Shown: one piece after another, positions 1 through 8,838 of the stretch
How positions within the stretch are numbered: the first letter of the stretch is position 1
How the letters are laid out: each line of letters starts with the position of its first letter
From: JOPF136 sp963773835
GTDB lineage: Bacteria > Acidobacteriota > Terriglobia > Acidiferrales > UBA7541
Reading direction: 5' to 3'
Assembly (NCBI GenBank): GCA_963773835.1
Contig: CAVZCQ010000002.1
Location: forward strand, 186,001 to 250,000
DNA: 64,000 bases
Made by a program: the position numbers and the translations under genes
Notes under the pieces: model-generated
Databases searched by the model: none
What the model was told of the DNA's origin: nothing
What the model saw: only the letters and a program-made list of their open reading frames with translations

Positions 1-3000
1 GATGGCGTGAAGGTGTACTGCACCGTGCAGTTCGACCCCGCAACAATCGTGATGGGCAGCGTCGTGCTACAAGTCCCCGCACCCGCCACCTGCGCAAAGT
101 CGGCGGCGTTCCCGCCTGTGGGCGCGAGCCCGCCCGTAATCATCAGTGGCGCGCCACCCGCGTTGGAAAACGTCAGGGTCAGCGCCCCGCTCATCATCCC
201 TTTCGGCTGGTTCCCGAACGCCAACGGGTTGGGCGATGCGGAAATCATCGGCACCGTCCCCGTCCCCGTGAATAAAACCTGTTCCGGACTGGTGGCGCTG
301 CTGTCGGTAACCATCAATGCGGCGGATTCACTGGTCGCCGTCATCGGTGTGAAGACGAACTGCAATGTGCACGCCGCGCCCGCGTTCACACTGATGGGCA
401 GCGCGCCACAGGTGCCTCCACCCGGAACCTGCGTGAAATCGCCTGGGTTGTTTCCGGTGACCATCAAGGCGGTGATGGTCAGCGTTCCCGTCCCGGTGGC
501 ATTCGAAAACATCAGCGTCATCGCCCCGCTCGGCGTCCCCTTCGGCTGGTTGCCGAACGCCAGCGGGTTCGGCGAAATCGTGTCCACCGATCCGTTGGCG
601 CTGATTCCCTGAAGTGTGACCACATGCGGCGAATTCGACGCCGTGTCCATGATCGTGAACGTGGCCGTGCGCATGCCCGGAGCTGTTGGCGTGAACGTGA
701 AGGAAATCGGGCAGGCAATCTGCGGACTGTACTGCGCCCCCGCAGACCCCGGTGAGAATTGCCCACAAGCGAGACTCGCGGGATTGTTGAAGGGGAAAGT
801 AAACGAGAAATCGCCGGGATCAGCGCCGCCCAGCACGGCATTCGCGGTAAGGACCAGTGGCCGGGTTCCCGTGTTCGTGAATGTGGCCAGCAGAGGAGCA
901 CTGGTCACACCCATCAAAGTGTTCGGGAATGTGATCGTAGCCGGCGCCGCTGCGGCCGTGGTCGGGGCGGATCCCGAGCCGGTCAACGCCACCGTCTGCG
1001 GTACGCCAACGGCGCCGCTGGTCGTACTGGTGATATGCACCAAGGCGGTGCGCAAGCCTACGGCAGACGGCGTAAAGGTCACGTTGAGAATGCAGCCTCC
1101 TCCAGCAGGAACAACTCCCGCGCAAGTGTCCATGGCCGTGAAATCCGCGGGGGCGGGGTTGGTTCCGGAGGCCGTCACCGATTCGGAAACGGCCAGTGGC
1201 ACATTCCCAAGATTCTGGAGAAACGCGGAGCTGGAGCCTGTTGTGCCGATGGCAACAGGGCCGAAGTTCAGAGCCGTCGGGGATATGGGGGCAAGCGTAG
1301 CCAGGGCATTCAGCGCGTAGCCAAAGAGGTAAACCGTTTGAGTCACAGGATCGCTGCTCGTCACCTGGACTGTTGCAAATGTTTGCCCCGGGGTAGTGGG
1401 GGTGTACGTGAGCCCGATCAAGCAGTTCAAACCAGGCCCGAGCGCTGCCCCACACGAATTGGATACGATTGCATAGCCGAGGGTGGGAGGGAACTGGACC
1501 ACACTCACCGAGATGCCCGTCAACGTGGTGCTGCCGCTCGCATTACTCAGTGTGACGAACATCGTGCTGCTCGGGCTGCCCACGGTTTGCGCCGATGATG
1601 GGGTACTGAAGGTGGTATACGGCGGACTCAGCGTTGCAAAGAAGAAGCCCGTCCCCGAGAGATTCACACTGGCCGGGCTGCCTGTGAAGTTCCCATAAAC
1701 TTGCAAGGTGCTGGCGAGAGGCCCGGAGCTGAACGGCCTGAATACGACCGCCACGGTACAACTCGTGCCGGCGGTAAGCGTGACACTAAATGTGCCGGGA
1801 CAGCTGCCTCCCGCGGCCAGGGAGAAATCACCACCGGGGTAAATGGAGGTGCTGACCGTTACCGTTCCCGTATTGGAGAGGGTTATGGACTGCGCCGAGC
1901 TGGTGGTGCCCACTTCCTGGGGAGTTGAGAAGGTCAGACTTGAGGGCATAACCGTGAGCGTCCCCGTGGGCGGCGTAGATGGAGTGACCACTGTGACCGT
2001 AAGCGCCACCAATTGCGGCGAACTCGTATCGCTGTCCATGATGTTCAGTGTGGCCGTTTCCGTCGCGCTGGCCGTCGGCGTGGCCCGGACCTCGATCGTA
2101 CATACCGCGTGCGGCAGCAGCTCCGGGAGACAGGAATCCACCTCCGAAAAGTCGGCGGCATTGGGGCCGGTGAAGAAAATGCTGGAGAAGCTCAGTGTAT
2201 TCGTGCCGTTCAGGACGGTCACATCGTACGGGAAGGTACTGCTGTTCAGCGCGCTGGTTTGCAAGTTCAGCGTGGAGGGAAACACCTGCGGCCCCGTGGG
2301 CGTGGCCGGAGAGATCTTGGCCACAAAAGCATTGGTGGTGGGCGAGTTCAGCGTGGCCTGGAAAGGACCGACGGTGGGAAAGTCCGCGCTCGCCGCGCTA
2401 CCCGCGATATACACGTTCCCCTGCGGATCGGCGGCTATGCCGAAAACAACTTCGCTGAACGAGCCGGTGTTGATGTTGCCGGCCGCTCCACCGAAAAACG
2501 TCGAAAAGAGATAATCCGAGCCATCCGGCTTGAGCTCCATGACCATCCCAGTCTGAAAGGATTCTCCGCCGCCGCACTCGCAGAGCAGCATGCTCGGCCC
2601 CTGCAAAGGATCGAGTGTGGGAAGAAGATACGCGCTGGTGTGTCCTGCGACGTAGATGTTTCCCGAGGGATCGAGCGCGACCGCCTTCGCCTCGGTCTGC
2701 CCGCTGCTACTGCCGAATACGGTGGAGAAAACGAACGACCCGCCTCCCGCCGCAACCTTGGTCACGAAGAGATCCTGGTTTTGGGTGTGCGCCTGGAGCG
2801 GGGCAACCAGAGGAAAGTCCTGGGAATACGACACTCCCGCCACCGCGGCATTTCCTCCCGAATCCACGGCAATGCCGAAGCCTTCGTCATCGCTGCTGCC
2901 GCCCAGATAAGTCGAATACGCCAGCATCGTGCCGGTGGGATTCAGCTCCGTGACAAATGCGTTGAATGTACTGAAGGCCGGCCCGCCCAGGTTCGCCTGA

Positions 3001-4616
3001 ATCGGCGACTGCGTCGGAAAAGCAGCGGAGCTCGTGCCTCCTGTCACGAACACGTCGGGCGGGTTGGAGGTATTCACGGCGATGCCGAAACCGACGTCCT
3101 CCGCCTCGCCCCCCAGATACGTGGCCCAAGTCACTGCGCCTGCCGCGCTGATCTTGGCGACGAATGCGTTTGTAGTCCCCTTGAGCGTGCCCTGAAACAC
3201 CCCGGCAGTCACCGGAAAGTTGCTGGAGTTCGTACTCCCGGTCACGTAAGCGTTTCCACTGCCGTCCACCGCAATCGCGTACCCCGCATCGAAGACATTC
3301 CCGCCCAAATAAAAGGAAAACATCAGCGCGGAGCCGTTGGCTGAGAGCTTCGTGACGAATGCGTTCCCGCTGCTGTTCGTCAGCCCGGGCCCCGAAGTCT
3401 TCGGAAAGTCCGAGGACGAGGTAGCACCGGTAATGTACGGTTCCCCCGCCGCGTCCACCGCGATGCTGTATCCTGTATCCCTTCCGCTCCCGCCCACGTA
3501 CGTCGAGAACACTAGGCTCGCTCCGTTGGCCGCAAGCTTGGTAACAAATGCATTCTGCGTGAACCCGGCTTTGGGCGCGCTCTGGAAGACTCCCGGCGTG
3601 ACCGGGAAGTCGGCCGAACTGGTGAATCCCGTGACGTACGCGGCGCCTGTCGAGTCCACCGCAATCGCATGCGCCCCATCGCCGCTCGCTCCGCTGCCGC
3701 CCAGATAGGTCGAGTAGACGAGCGTCGGATCAATCACCAGCGCCCGCCGCCGGTCGTATTGCCCCGTCGTGAACCCCACCTCGTTCTCGCTCAGCAGCCG
3801 GTAGCTGCCCTCGACCTTTCGCCGCGCGCCTCGTACCTTTTGATACAGCACCGGCATTTCCAGCTTTACATCACCGTCGGTTGTGGTCAGAACGAGTTCG
3901 CCCGCGGAATTCACCTCGACGTGTTGCGCCCCTGTAATTTTCAACCGGATCGCGCCGGGGTCCCGTCCGGGCCCCACAATGAAGTCGGATTCCAGCCGCC
4001 CTTCTTTCCCGTAGTAGGCGGCGTCGATCCCTGGATAGATGTTGTGAGACACAATTCGGGCGTAGTTCGGAATGCTCGTCCGCCACTTGCTGGGATCATT
4101 CCCGATGAAGTAGTTCGAAATGCCCGGTAGCCGCTCCACCGGCTCCATTCTGGGATTCGGATTTTCTCCCACCAACTCGAACCGGAGAACGGATTGCCCC
4201 CAGCGGGATGGAGAGGGATCGTCCGCGCCTCTGCGTCCTTTCGGGCGCTGCGAGACTCCGTCAGAAGCATCTGCTGAGTCCCGATGCCGCAATGCGAGTA
4301 CGCCTTCCGACGGCGTCAGGAAGAAAACGTAGCCCTTTCCTCGCGCCAGAAACTTCACTTGCGCATCGGTCTGCCCGCGGTTTTCTTCGAACTGGAGCGG
4401 GAGCCTCCCATACACCTGCTGAGGCGAGGGTTGCAGCGCGCGCGCTGACTCGTGCGCAGCGGGCTTTGTCTGGACAGCGCCCTTCCCGTCTACAAACGTC
4501 TTGGCCGGCGGATTCCCGCTCTGCGGCATCGCCAGCAACGAACTCGATGGCAGGAGCGTAAGGGGAATGCCGAATATAAGAACGGGAACTCGGAAGAACC
4601 GCAGAGTATCTTTCAT
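1..4616 (-). CDS. SBBP-repeat / ASH-domain exported protein, 3' end beyond window
   Basis: Probable cell-surface or secreted structural protein; its C-terminus lies beyond the left edge, and about 1,538 residues are visible. Translation from the ATG at 4616 gives a hydrophobic N-terminus (about residues 6-32) compatible with a signal peptide. Residues ~60-290 resemble the DUF7948 module that precedes SBBP repeats (starts LPLQFEENRGQTDAQVKF). Residues ~294-740 hold about eight SBBP beta-propeller repeats with the recurring pattern YLGG, then AVD..GN.YVTG.T.S..FP. From ~770 on there are tandem immunoglobulin-like ASH/choice-of-anchor-D domains; two near the edge both carry NPLAFGNQPKG. Only the reverse strand gives these repeats, so shorter open frames inside it are shadows. 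Family proteins are common in Acidobacteriota and have no established function. The gene is divergent from the transketolase. Confidence 0.9.
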   Translation of the reverse strand, partial: MKDTLRFFRVPVLIFGIPLTLLPSSSLLAMPQSGNPPAKTFVDGKGAVQTKPAAHESARALQPSPQQVYGRLPLQFEENRGQTDAQVKFLARGKGYVFFLTPSEGVLALRHRDSADASDGVSQRPKGRRGADDPSPSRWGQSVLRFELVGENPNPRMEPVERLPGISNYFIGNDPSKWRTSIPNYARIVSHNIYPGIDAAYYGKEGRLESDFIVGPGRDPGAIRLKITGAQHVEVNSAGELVLTTTDGDVKLEMPVLYQKVRGARRKVEGSYRLLSENEVGFTTGQYDRRRALVIDPTLVYSTYLGGSGASGDGAHAIAVDSTGAAYVTGFTSSADFPVTPGVFQSAPKAGFTQNAFVTKLAANGASLVFSTYVGGSGRDTGYSIAVDAAGEPYITGATSSSDFPKTSGPGLTNSSGNAFVTKLSANGSALMFSFYLGGNVFDAGYAIAVDGSGNAYVTGSTNSSNFPVTAGVFQGTLKGTTNAFVAKISAAGAVTWATYLGGEAEDVGFGIAVNTSNPPDVFVTGGTSSAAFPTQSPIQANLGGPAFSTFNAFVTELNPTGTMLAYSTYLGGSSDDEGFGIAVDSGGNAAVAGVSYSQDFPLVAPLQAHTQNQDLFVTKVAAGGGSFVFSTVFGSSSGQTEAKAVALDPSGNIYVAGHTSAYLLPTLDPLQGPSMLLCECGGGESFQTGMVMELKPDGSDYLFSTFFGGAAGNINTGSFSEVVFGIAADPQGNVYIAGSAASADFPTVGPFQATLNSPTTNAFVAKISPATPTGPQVFPSTLNLQTSALNSSTFPYDVTVLNGTNTLSFSSIFFTGPNAADFSEVDSCLPELLPHAVCTIEVRATPTASATETATLNIMDSDTSSPQLVALTVTVVTPSTPPTGTLTVMPSSLTFSTPQEVGTTSSAQSITLSNTGTVTVSTSIYPGGDFSLAAGGSCPGTFSVTLTAGTSCTVAVVFRPFSSGPLASTLQVYGNFTGSPASVNLSGTGFFFATLSPPYTTFSTPSSAQTVGSPSSTMFVTLSNASGSTTLTGISVSVVQFPPTLGYAIVSNSCGAALGPGLNCLIGLTYTPTTPGQTFATVQVTSSDPVTQTVYLFGYALNALATLAPISPTALNFGPVAIGTTGSSSAFLQNLGNVPLAVSESVTASGTNPAPADFTAMDTCAGVVPAGGGCILNVTFTPSAVGLRTALVHITSTTSGAVGVPQTVALTGSGSAPTTAAAAPATITFPNTLMGVTSAPLLATFTNTGTRPLVLTANAVLGGADPGDFSFTFPFNNPASLACGQFSPGSAGAQYSPQIACPISFTFTPTAPGMRTATFTIMDTASNSPHVVTLQGISANGSVDTISPNPLAFGNQPKGTPSGAMTLMFSNATGTGTLTITALMVTGNNPGDFTQVPGGGTCGALPISVNAGAACTLQFVFTPMTATSESAALMVTDSSATSPEQVLFTGTGTVPMISASPNPLAFGNQPKGMMSGALTLTFSNAGGAPLMITGGLAPTGGNAADFAQVAGAGTCSTTLPITIVAGSNCTVQYTFTP

Positions 4617-4821
4617 TGATCCACCCACCAGCGAAATTGGCTCGCTCGCCTGCCGCTAGATTCGTCCGAATGTACTCCTACAGCAGGCAGAACGTCCAGA
4701 TGCCGGAAGGGACGCGCGCGGAGGGACTCGGGCAACCGCAGAGGATTTCCACTACAGCGGCGTGGAAATCACCCCGCCGGTTCAGTAGAATGCGGTTTCG
4801 CGCCCAATCAGCAGGCATCAC

Positions 4822-4849
4822 CGCGCGTGAGATCAACCCCTCACGCGCG
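4822..4849. repeat. 10-bp inverted repeat ahead of transketolase
   Basis: CGCGCGTGAG (4822-4831) and CTCACGCGCG (4840-4849) are perfectly complementary around an 8-base loop, 27 bases before the transketolase start. It could be an RNA hairpin in the leader or an operator in the divergent intergenic region 4617-4876. I see no other clear element there. Confidence 0.4.
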
Positions 4850-4876
4850 CGAAATCGGGAGGAACGGACCCCAGCC

Positions 4877-6754
4877 ATGCCCCAGCCCACTGCATCGAGC
4901 GCGACGCTGGAATCCCTGCGGGAGAAAGCGCGCCTGCTGCGCATCCACTCGCTCGTCACCACCACCCGCGCCGGCTCCGGACATCCCACCACCTGCCTTT
5001 CCGCTGCCGATCTCGTCTCCGCGATCTTCTTCCACGCCATGCGCTTCGACCCCCGCTGTCCCGACGCGCCTGAAGCCGACCGCTTTGTCCTCTCCAAGGG
5101 CCACGCTGCGCCTGTTCTTTATGCTGCGCTCGCCGAAGCGGGCGTTTTTCCCGTCGGCCGGCTGGCTTCCCTGCGGCAATTTTCCAGCGAGCTCGAAGGC
5201 CATCCCACGCCGCTCGTTCCCGGCGTGGACGCGGCCACCGGCTCGCTCGGTCAGGGCCTTTCCGTCGGTGCCGGCATGGCCCTCGCCGCCAAGAGGCTGG
5301 AAAAGAGCGGCGTCCGCGTGTACGTCCTTCTCGGCGACGGCGAAATGGCCGAAGGCAACGTTTGGGAAGCCGCCGCCTTCGCCGCGCACTACGCCCTGGA
5401 CAACCTCACCGCCGTCGTGGACGTCAACGCGCTCGGCCAGAGCGAACGCACCATGTCTCGCCACGACGTGGAATCCTATCGCCGCCGCTTCGAAGCCGCC
5501 GGATGGGACGCTGTAGCCATTGACGGACACGACCTCGCCGCCATCGTTCGCGCCCTGGACCGCGCGTCCAGCCCTGAAGCCGTCGGACGCGGCCGCCCGC
5601 AGGTCATCGTGGCCCGCACCGAAAAGGGCCATGGAGTGAGCTTTCTCGCCGATAAAGACGGCTGGCACGGAAAGCCGCTCTCCAAAGACGATCTGCCGCG
5701 CGCCCTCGCCGAACTGGGGTCCATTCCCCCCGCCGCCGCGCCCGATTCCCGCTCCTACGCCCGGCCCGTCGGCGCGGCCCCTCCTGACTTTCCCCAGCTC
5801 GCGCCTCCGGAATATTCGCTGGGACAGCAGGTGGCCACCCGCGAAGCCTACGGACGCGCCCTCGCACGCATCGCCGCCCTCAATCCGCGCCTCGTGGCCG
5901 TGGACGCCGATGTAAAAAACTCCACCTTCAGCGAATACCTGGAAAAAGCTCACGCCGACCGTTTCTTCCAGGGCTATATCGCCGAACAGAATATGGTGAG
6001 CGTGGGCGTGGGACTGGCCGCGCGCGGCTACACTCCATTCCTGGCCACCTTCGCCTGCTTCCTCTCCCGCGCCTACGATCAGGTGCGCATGGCCGCCGTC
6101 AGCCGCAGCCACATCAAATTGTGCGGCTCGCACTGCGGCGTCTCCATCGGAGAAGACGGACCCTCGCAGATGGGGCTCGAGGATCTGGCCATGTTCCGCG
6201 CCATCCCCGGCTCCACGGTCCTCTATCCCTCAGACGCCGTGTCCGCCGACCGCCTCACCGAAGCGCTCGCCCGTCTCCCCGGCATCGGCTATCTGCGCAC
6301 CACACGGCCGAAAACTCCTGTGCTCTATGGCAGCGATGAGAAATTCCCCGTCCCTGGATTCAAAGTGCTGCGTCACTCGCCGCAGGACCGCGTCACGATC
6401 ATCGCGGCCGGAATCACGCTGCACGAAGCGCTCAAAGCCCACGCCGAACTTGCCGCACAGGGCGTTGCCGCGCGCGTCATCGATCTCTATTGTGTGAAGC
6501 CGATTGATGCAGAAGGCCTCGCGACACACGTGCGCGCCACGGGCGGGCACGTGCTCACCGTGGAGGATCACTTCGCCGAAGGCGGGCTCGGCGAGGCCGT
6601 TTTCGCCGCACTCGCCACCCAGGGATTCTCGCTCACGGCCGCGCAGCGCCTGGCCGTATCCGGCGTCCCCCATTCCGGCACAGCAGACGAATTGCTCGAC
6701 GCTTTCGGCATCTCCGCGCGCCGCATCACCGCGGCGGCAATATCTCTGGTTTGA
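4877..6754 (+). CDS. tkt: transketolase
   Basis: Thiamine-diphosphate enzyme of the non-oxidative pentose phosphate pathway that moves two-carbon ketol units between sugar phosphates. The 625-residue product carries the full set of domains on one chain. The N-terminal half has RAGSGHP (31-37), SKGH (73-76) and the TPP/Mg motif GDGE (153-156) with N161. The pyrimidine domain has EQNMVSVGVGLA (activating Glu near 371), and PSQMGLEDLAMFR follows. Length and this last motif resemble the short animal-type transketolases rather than the ~660-residue E. coli type. The ATG at 4877 is chosen because the conserved N-terminus begins there and GGGAGGA lies at 4857-4863; an in-frame ATG at 4616 would add 87 residues that look non-coding. 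Single gene, no operon partner downstream. Confidence 0.93.
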   Translation: MPQPTASSATLESLREKARLLRIHSLVTTTRAGSGHPTTCLSAADLVSAIFFHAMRFDPRCPDAPEADRFVLSKGHAAPVLYAALAEAGVFPVGRLASLRQFSSELEGHPTPLVPGVDAATGSLGQGLSVGAGMALAAKRLEKSGVRVYVLLGDGEMAEGNVWEAAAFAAHYALDNLTAVVDVNALGQSERTMSRHDVESYRRRFEAAGWDAVAIDGHDLAAIVRALDRASSPEAVGRGRPQVIVARTEKGHGVSFLADKDGWHGKPLSKDDLPRALAELGSIPPAAAPDSRSYARPVGAAPPDFPQLAPPEYSLGQQVATREAYGRALARIAALNPRLVAVDADVKNSTFSEYLEKAHADRFFQGYIAEQNMVSVGVGLAARGYTPFLATFACFLSRAYDQVRMAAVSRSHIKLCGSHCGVSIGEDGPSQMGLEDLAMFRAIPGSTVLYPSDAVSADRLTEALARLPGIGYLRTTRPKTPVLYGSDEKFPVPGFKVLRHSPQDRVTIIAAGITLHEALKAHAELAAQGVAARVIDLYCVKPIDAEGLATHVRATGGHVLTVEDHFAEGGLGEAVFAALATQGFSLTAAQRLAVSGVPHSGTADELLDAFGISARRITAAAISLV

Positions 6755-6776
6755 ATTAGAGGCTGCGGGTCGAGCT

Positions 6777-7601
6777 TTAGGAATGGGACGGAGCAGGTTG
6801 CAGCAGCGCGGCCGGTGGCTGTTTCAGATCCCACACGATGTGGACCCAGGAAAGCATTTTCAACATGTAGAAGGTCAGGTCAATCTCCCACCAGAAGAAG
6901 CCCTGCCTCACCGAACTCATATAGTGATGATGGTTGTTGTGCCAGCCCTCGCCCAGCGTGATGAGCGATAGAATCAGGCTGTTCTTGCTCGTGTCCGTCG
7001 TCGCATACCGCCGCCGGCCGAACACGTGACACAGCGAGTTGATCGTGAACGTTCCGTGCCACAGCATCACCGTGCTCACGCAGAAGCCCCACAGGAACAC
7101 GCCCATCCCGCCCGTCAGCAGCAGCGCCCCCAGAGCGATCCCCGGCACCATGTGATACCGGTTCAGCCAGCGCAGCTCGGGATACTTCGCCAGGTCCGGC
7201 ACCAACTCCGCGCGCGTCGTGTTGTACCGCTTCGAGAGGATCCACCCCAGGTGCGACCACCAGAAGCCCTTCAGTGACGGCGAATGGATGTCCTCTTCCA
7301 GATCCGAGAAGCGGTGATGGTGACGGTGATGCGCCGCCCACCACAGCACTCCCTTCTGCAGCGAGGTCATCGCCGATACCGCCAGCAGGAATTGGAACGC
7401 GCGGCTGGTCTTGAATGTCCGGTGCGAAAAGTAGCGGTGATATCCCGCCGTCACGAAAAACATCCGCACTTCGTACAGCGCCAACGCCAGCAGCGGATAC
7501 CACCAACGGAAATGGAAAAACACTACCGCAAGCGCACCCACGTGGACCGCTATGAAGGGCAGGCTCTGCACCAGCGAGAATTGCTCACCTTTTAATCTCA
7601 T
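6777..7601 (-). CDS. acyl-CoA/acyl-lipid delta-9 type fatty acid desaturase
   Basis: Membrane di-iron desaturase expected to introduce a double bond into acyl chains. The 274-residue product has the three histidine boxes of the stearoyl-CoA desaturase family: HRYFSH (55-60), HHRHHH (91-96) and HNNHHH (221-226, within GEGWHNNHHH). Hydrophobic segments lie at about 12-50, 68-85 and 150-190, so four transmembrane helices are likely. The ATG at 7601 begins MRLKGEQF; an upstream TTG at 7673 would add 24 residues that lack a membrane-protein character and is less likely. The gene converges on the transketolase with a 22-base gap. Substrate form (CoA, ACP or lipid) cannot be told from sequence. Confidence 0.9.
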   Translation of the reverse strand: MRLKGEQFSLVQSLPFIAVHVGALAVVFFHFRWWYPLLALALYEVRMFFVTAGYHRYFSHRTFKTSRAFQFLLAVSAMTSLQKGVLWWAAHHRHHHRFSDLEEDIHSPSLKGFWWSHLGWILSKRYNTTRAELVPDLAKYPELRWLNRYHMVPGIALGALLLTGGMGVFLWGFCVSTVMLWHGTFTINSLCHVFGRRRYATTDTSKNSLILSLITLGEGWHNNHHHYMSSVRQGFFWWEIDLTFYMLKMLSWVHIVWDLKQPPAALLQPAPSHS

Positions 7602-7751
7602 GAATTCGGGGCGTCCTGGTGGATCGGCCGCAGGACTCGACCTGACTATACGCGCCATCCGGCGAAACGTCAAGGAAATTGCGCCAGATTTTCATTTTTC
7701 TTGCGTCCTGATGCGCCAATTCGGCACGCGCCATCTTCCTATCTCCTACGC

Positions 7752-8123
7752 ATGTCAGAGTTCGCCCTCGTGTGTTATCTTCGCCGTGCCCGCTTCTCGG
7801 CTCGTATGCGCGCGCGATTTCCTGTCGTCCGCAGCGCGGAGGTTTTTCTCTTGGCGGATAAACGCGTCATCGTCGGCCTGTTCCCGGATGTAATCGTCCT
7901 CGCCGCCGGAGACCAAGTGGAGTGGGTTGCCCCCTCCGCAACGCTCCGCGTCGAGTTCGATCCCCATCGCTGTCCATTTTCCTCCAATGTCCTCCAGGCG
8001 CCCGCCGGCATGCGCCTGCTCAGCGGCCCGCCCGCCATCGGTACCAAACCCGGCTCCTACAAGTATCGTGTCTCCCTCAACGATGTCGTCGTTGGAACCG
8101 GCGAAGTCCTGATCCGCGAGTAA
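7752..8123 (+). CDS. small hypothetical protein, possibly cupredoxin-like fold
   Basis: I do not recognise a named family. The 123-residue product is basic at the N-terminus and then reads as beta-strands with GDQVEWV, LRVEFD and a closing YKYRV...VGTGEVLI, a spacing that resembles cupredoxin-like sandwich domains, but no type-1 copper His/Cys/His ligand set is evident. No strong Shine-Dalgarno precedes the ATG at 7752; a later ATG at 7806 (MRARFPVV) is an equally plausible start. It is divergent from the desaturase. The 145 bases after it hold nothing I can identify. Confidence 0.55.
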   Translation: MSEFALVCYLRRARFSARMRARFPVVRSAEVFLLADKRVIVGLFPDVIVLAAGDQVEWVAPSATLRVEFDPHRCPFSSNVLQAPAGMRLLSGPPAIGTKPGSYKYRVSLNDVVVGTGEVLIRE

Positions 8124-8268
8124 GGACGAATGAGGTAGGGGCGCTGCTTGTTTACCGTGACGCAGGAAGGGCTGCGCCCTCCTGCTTGCTGCGTCCTCCT
8201 CTAGCTCGCTCAAGACGCGGCTCAAGGATGCAGTGCTGGTGTCGGAAAACCGTCAGGCGTGATCGGGT

Positions 8269-8694
8269 TCAGTCGCTGGCCACGCGCGCAGGCTCCAGCG
8301 ATTCGGCCAGCGCGCGCCGCAGCGGGGCAATCTGCACGGGAGAAACAGGCCGTTCTGCCTGGGCCAGCACCTCGGCGCGTTTCTTGGGAAACTCGTCCCT
8401 GCGGTCGAGCTTCAACCCCAACTCGGCCAGTAGTTCGGGCGCCAGCTTCGGGTCATCGCTCCGATGGGCTCCCCAGAACCACAGCGCCTCCTCCCGCTTC
8501 TGGAGGTGCTGCAGGGTCTGCTCCAGCTTCTTCATCCCCCCATCGAACGAAGAAGCCAGGAAATACAGCGGCAGGACCCACCCGGTCCTGCCAAAGGTCG
8601 CCCGAATCCGCACGCAGTACTTCCCGTTCTGATTGAACTCAATCGCGCAGACGTATGCGTTCCGTGTGCCGTTCTGTGTGACTTTCCGGGTCAT
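8269..8694 (-). CDS. hypothetical protein
   Basis: Unrecognised 141-residue soluble protein. The N-terminal half reads like a small beta-rich domain (YVCAIEFNQNGKYCVRIRATFG, given here only as the Y...G stretch from about residue 14), the middle has WFWGAH, and the C-terminal third is helical and charged. AAGAGG stands six bases before the ATG at 8694, supporting translation. It lies downstream of the PpiD-like gene on the same strand, 144 bases away, so co-transcription is possible but not shown. Confidence 0.55.
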   Translation of the reverse strand: MTRKVTQNGTRNAYVCAIEFNQNGKYCVRIRATFGRTGWVLPLYFLASSFDGGMKKLEQTLQHLQKREEALWFWGAHRSDDPKLAPELLAELGLKLDRRDEFPKKRAEVLAQAERPVSPVQIAPLRRALAESLEPARVASD

Positions 8695-8838
8695 GAGAGC
8701 CTCTTGGAGACCGCCCCGGCGGGCACCGGAGGGTCACAAACCACGCACCAAAAGGCTAGCCGAACGCAGGCCTCAAGGCAACTAGAATTCAACGGCCCCG
8801 TTTCTCCTGCAAGTCTTTATATTTGAATTCGTTACTGG

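Noticed and set aside
1..4616. Choice-of-anchor repeats as CRISPR-like DNA repeats
   Set aside because: Repetition is at protein level with divergent DNA and no spacer structure.
4841..6133. 430-residue open frame antisense to transketolase
   Set aside because: Gly/Ala-rich shadow of a GC-rich gene; the forward strand has full transketolase motifs.
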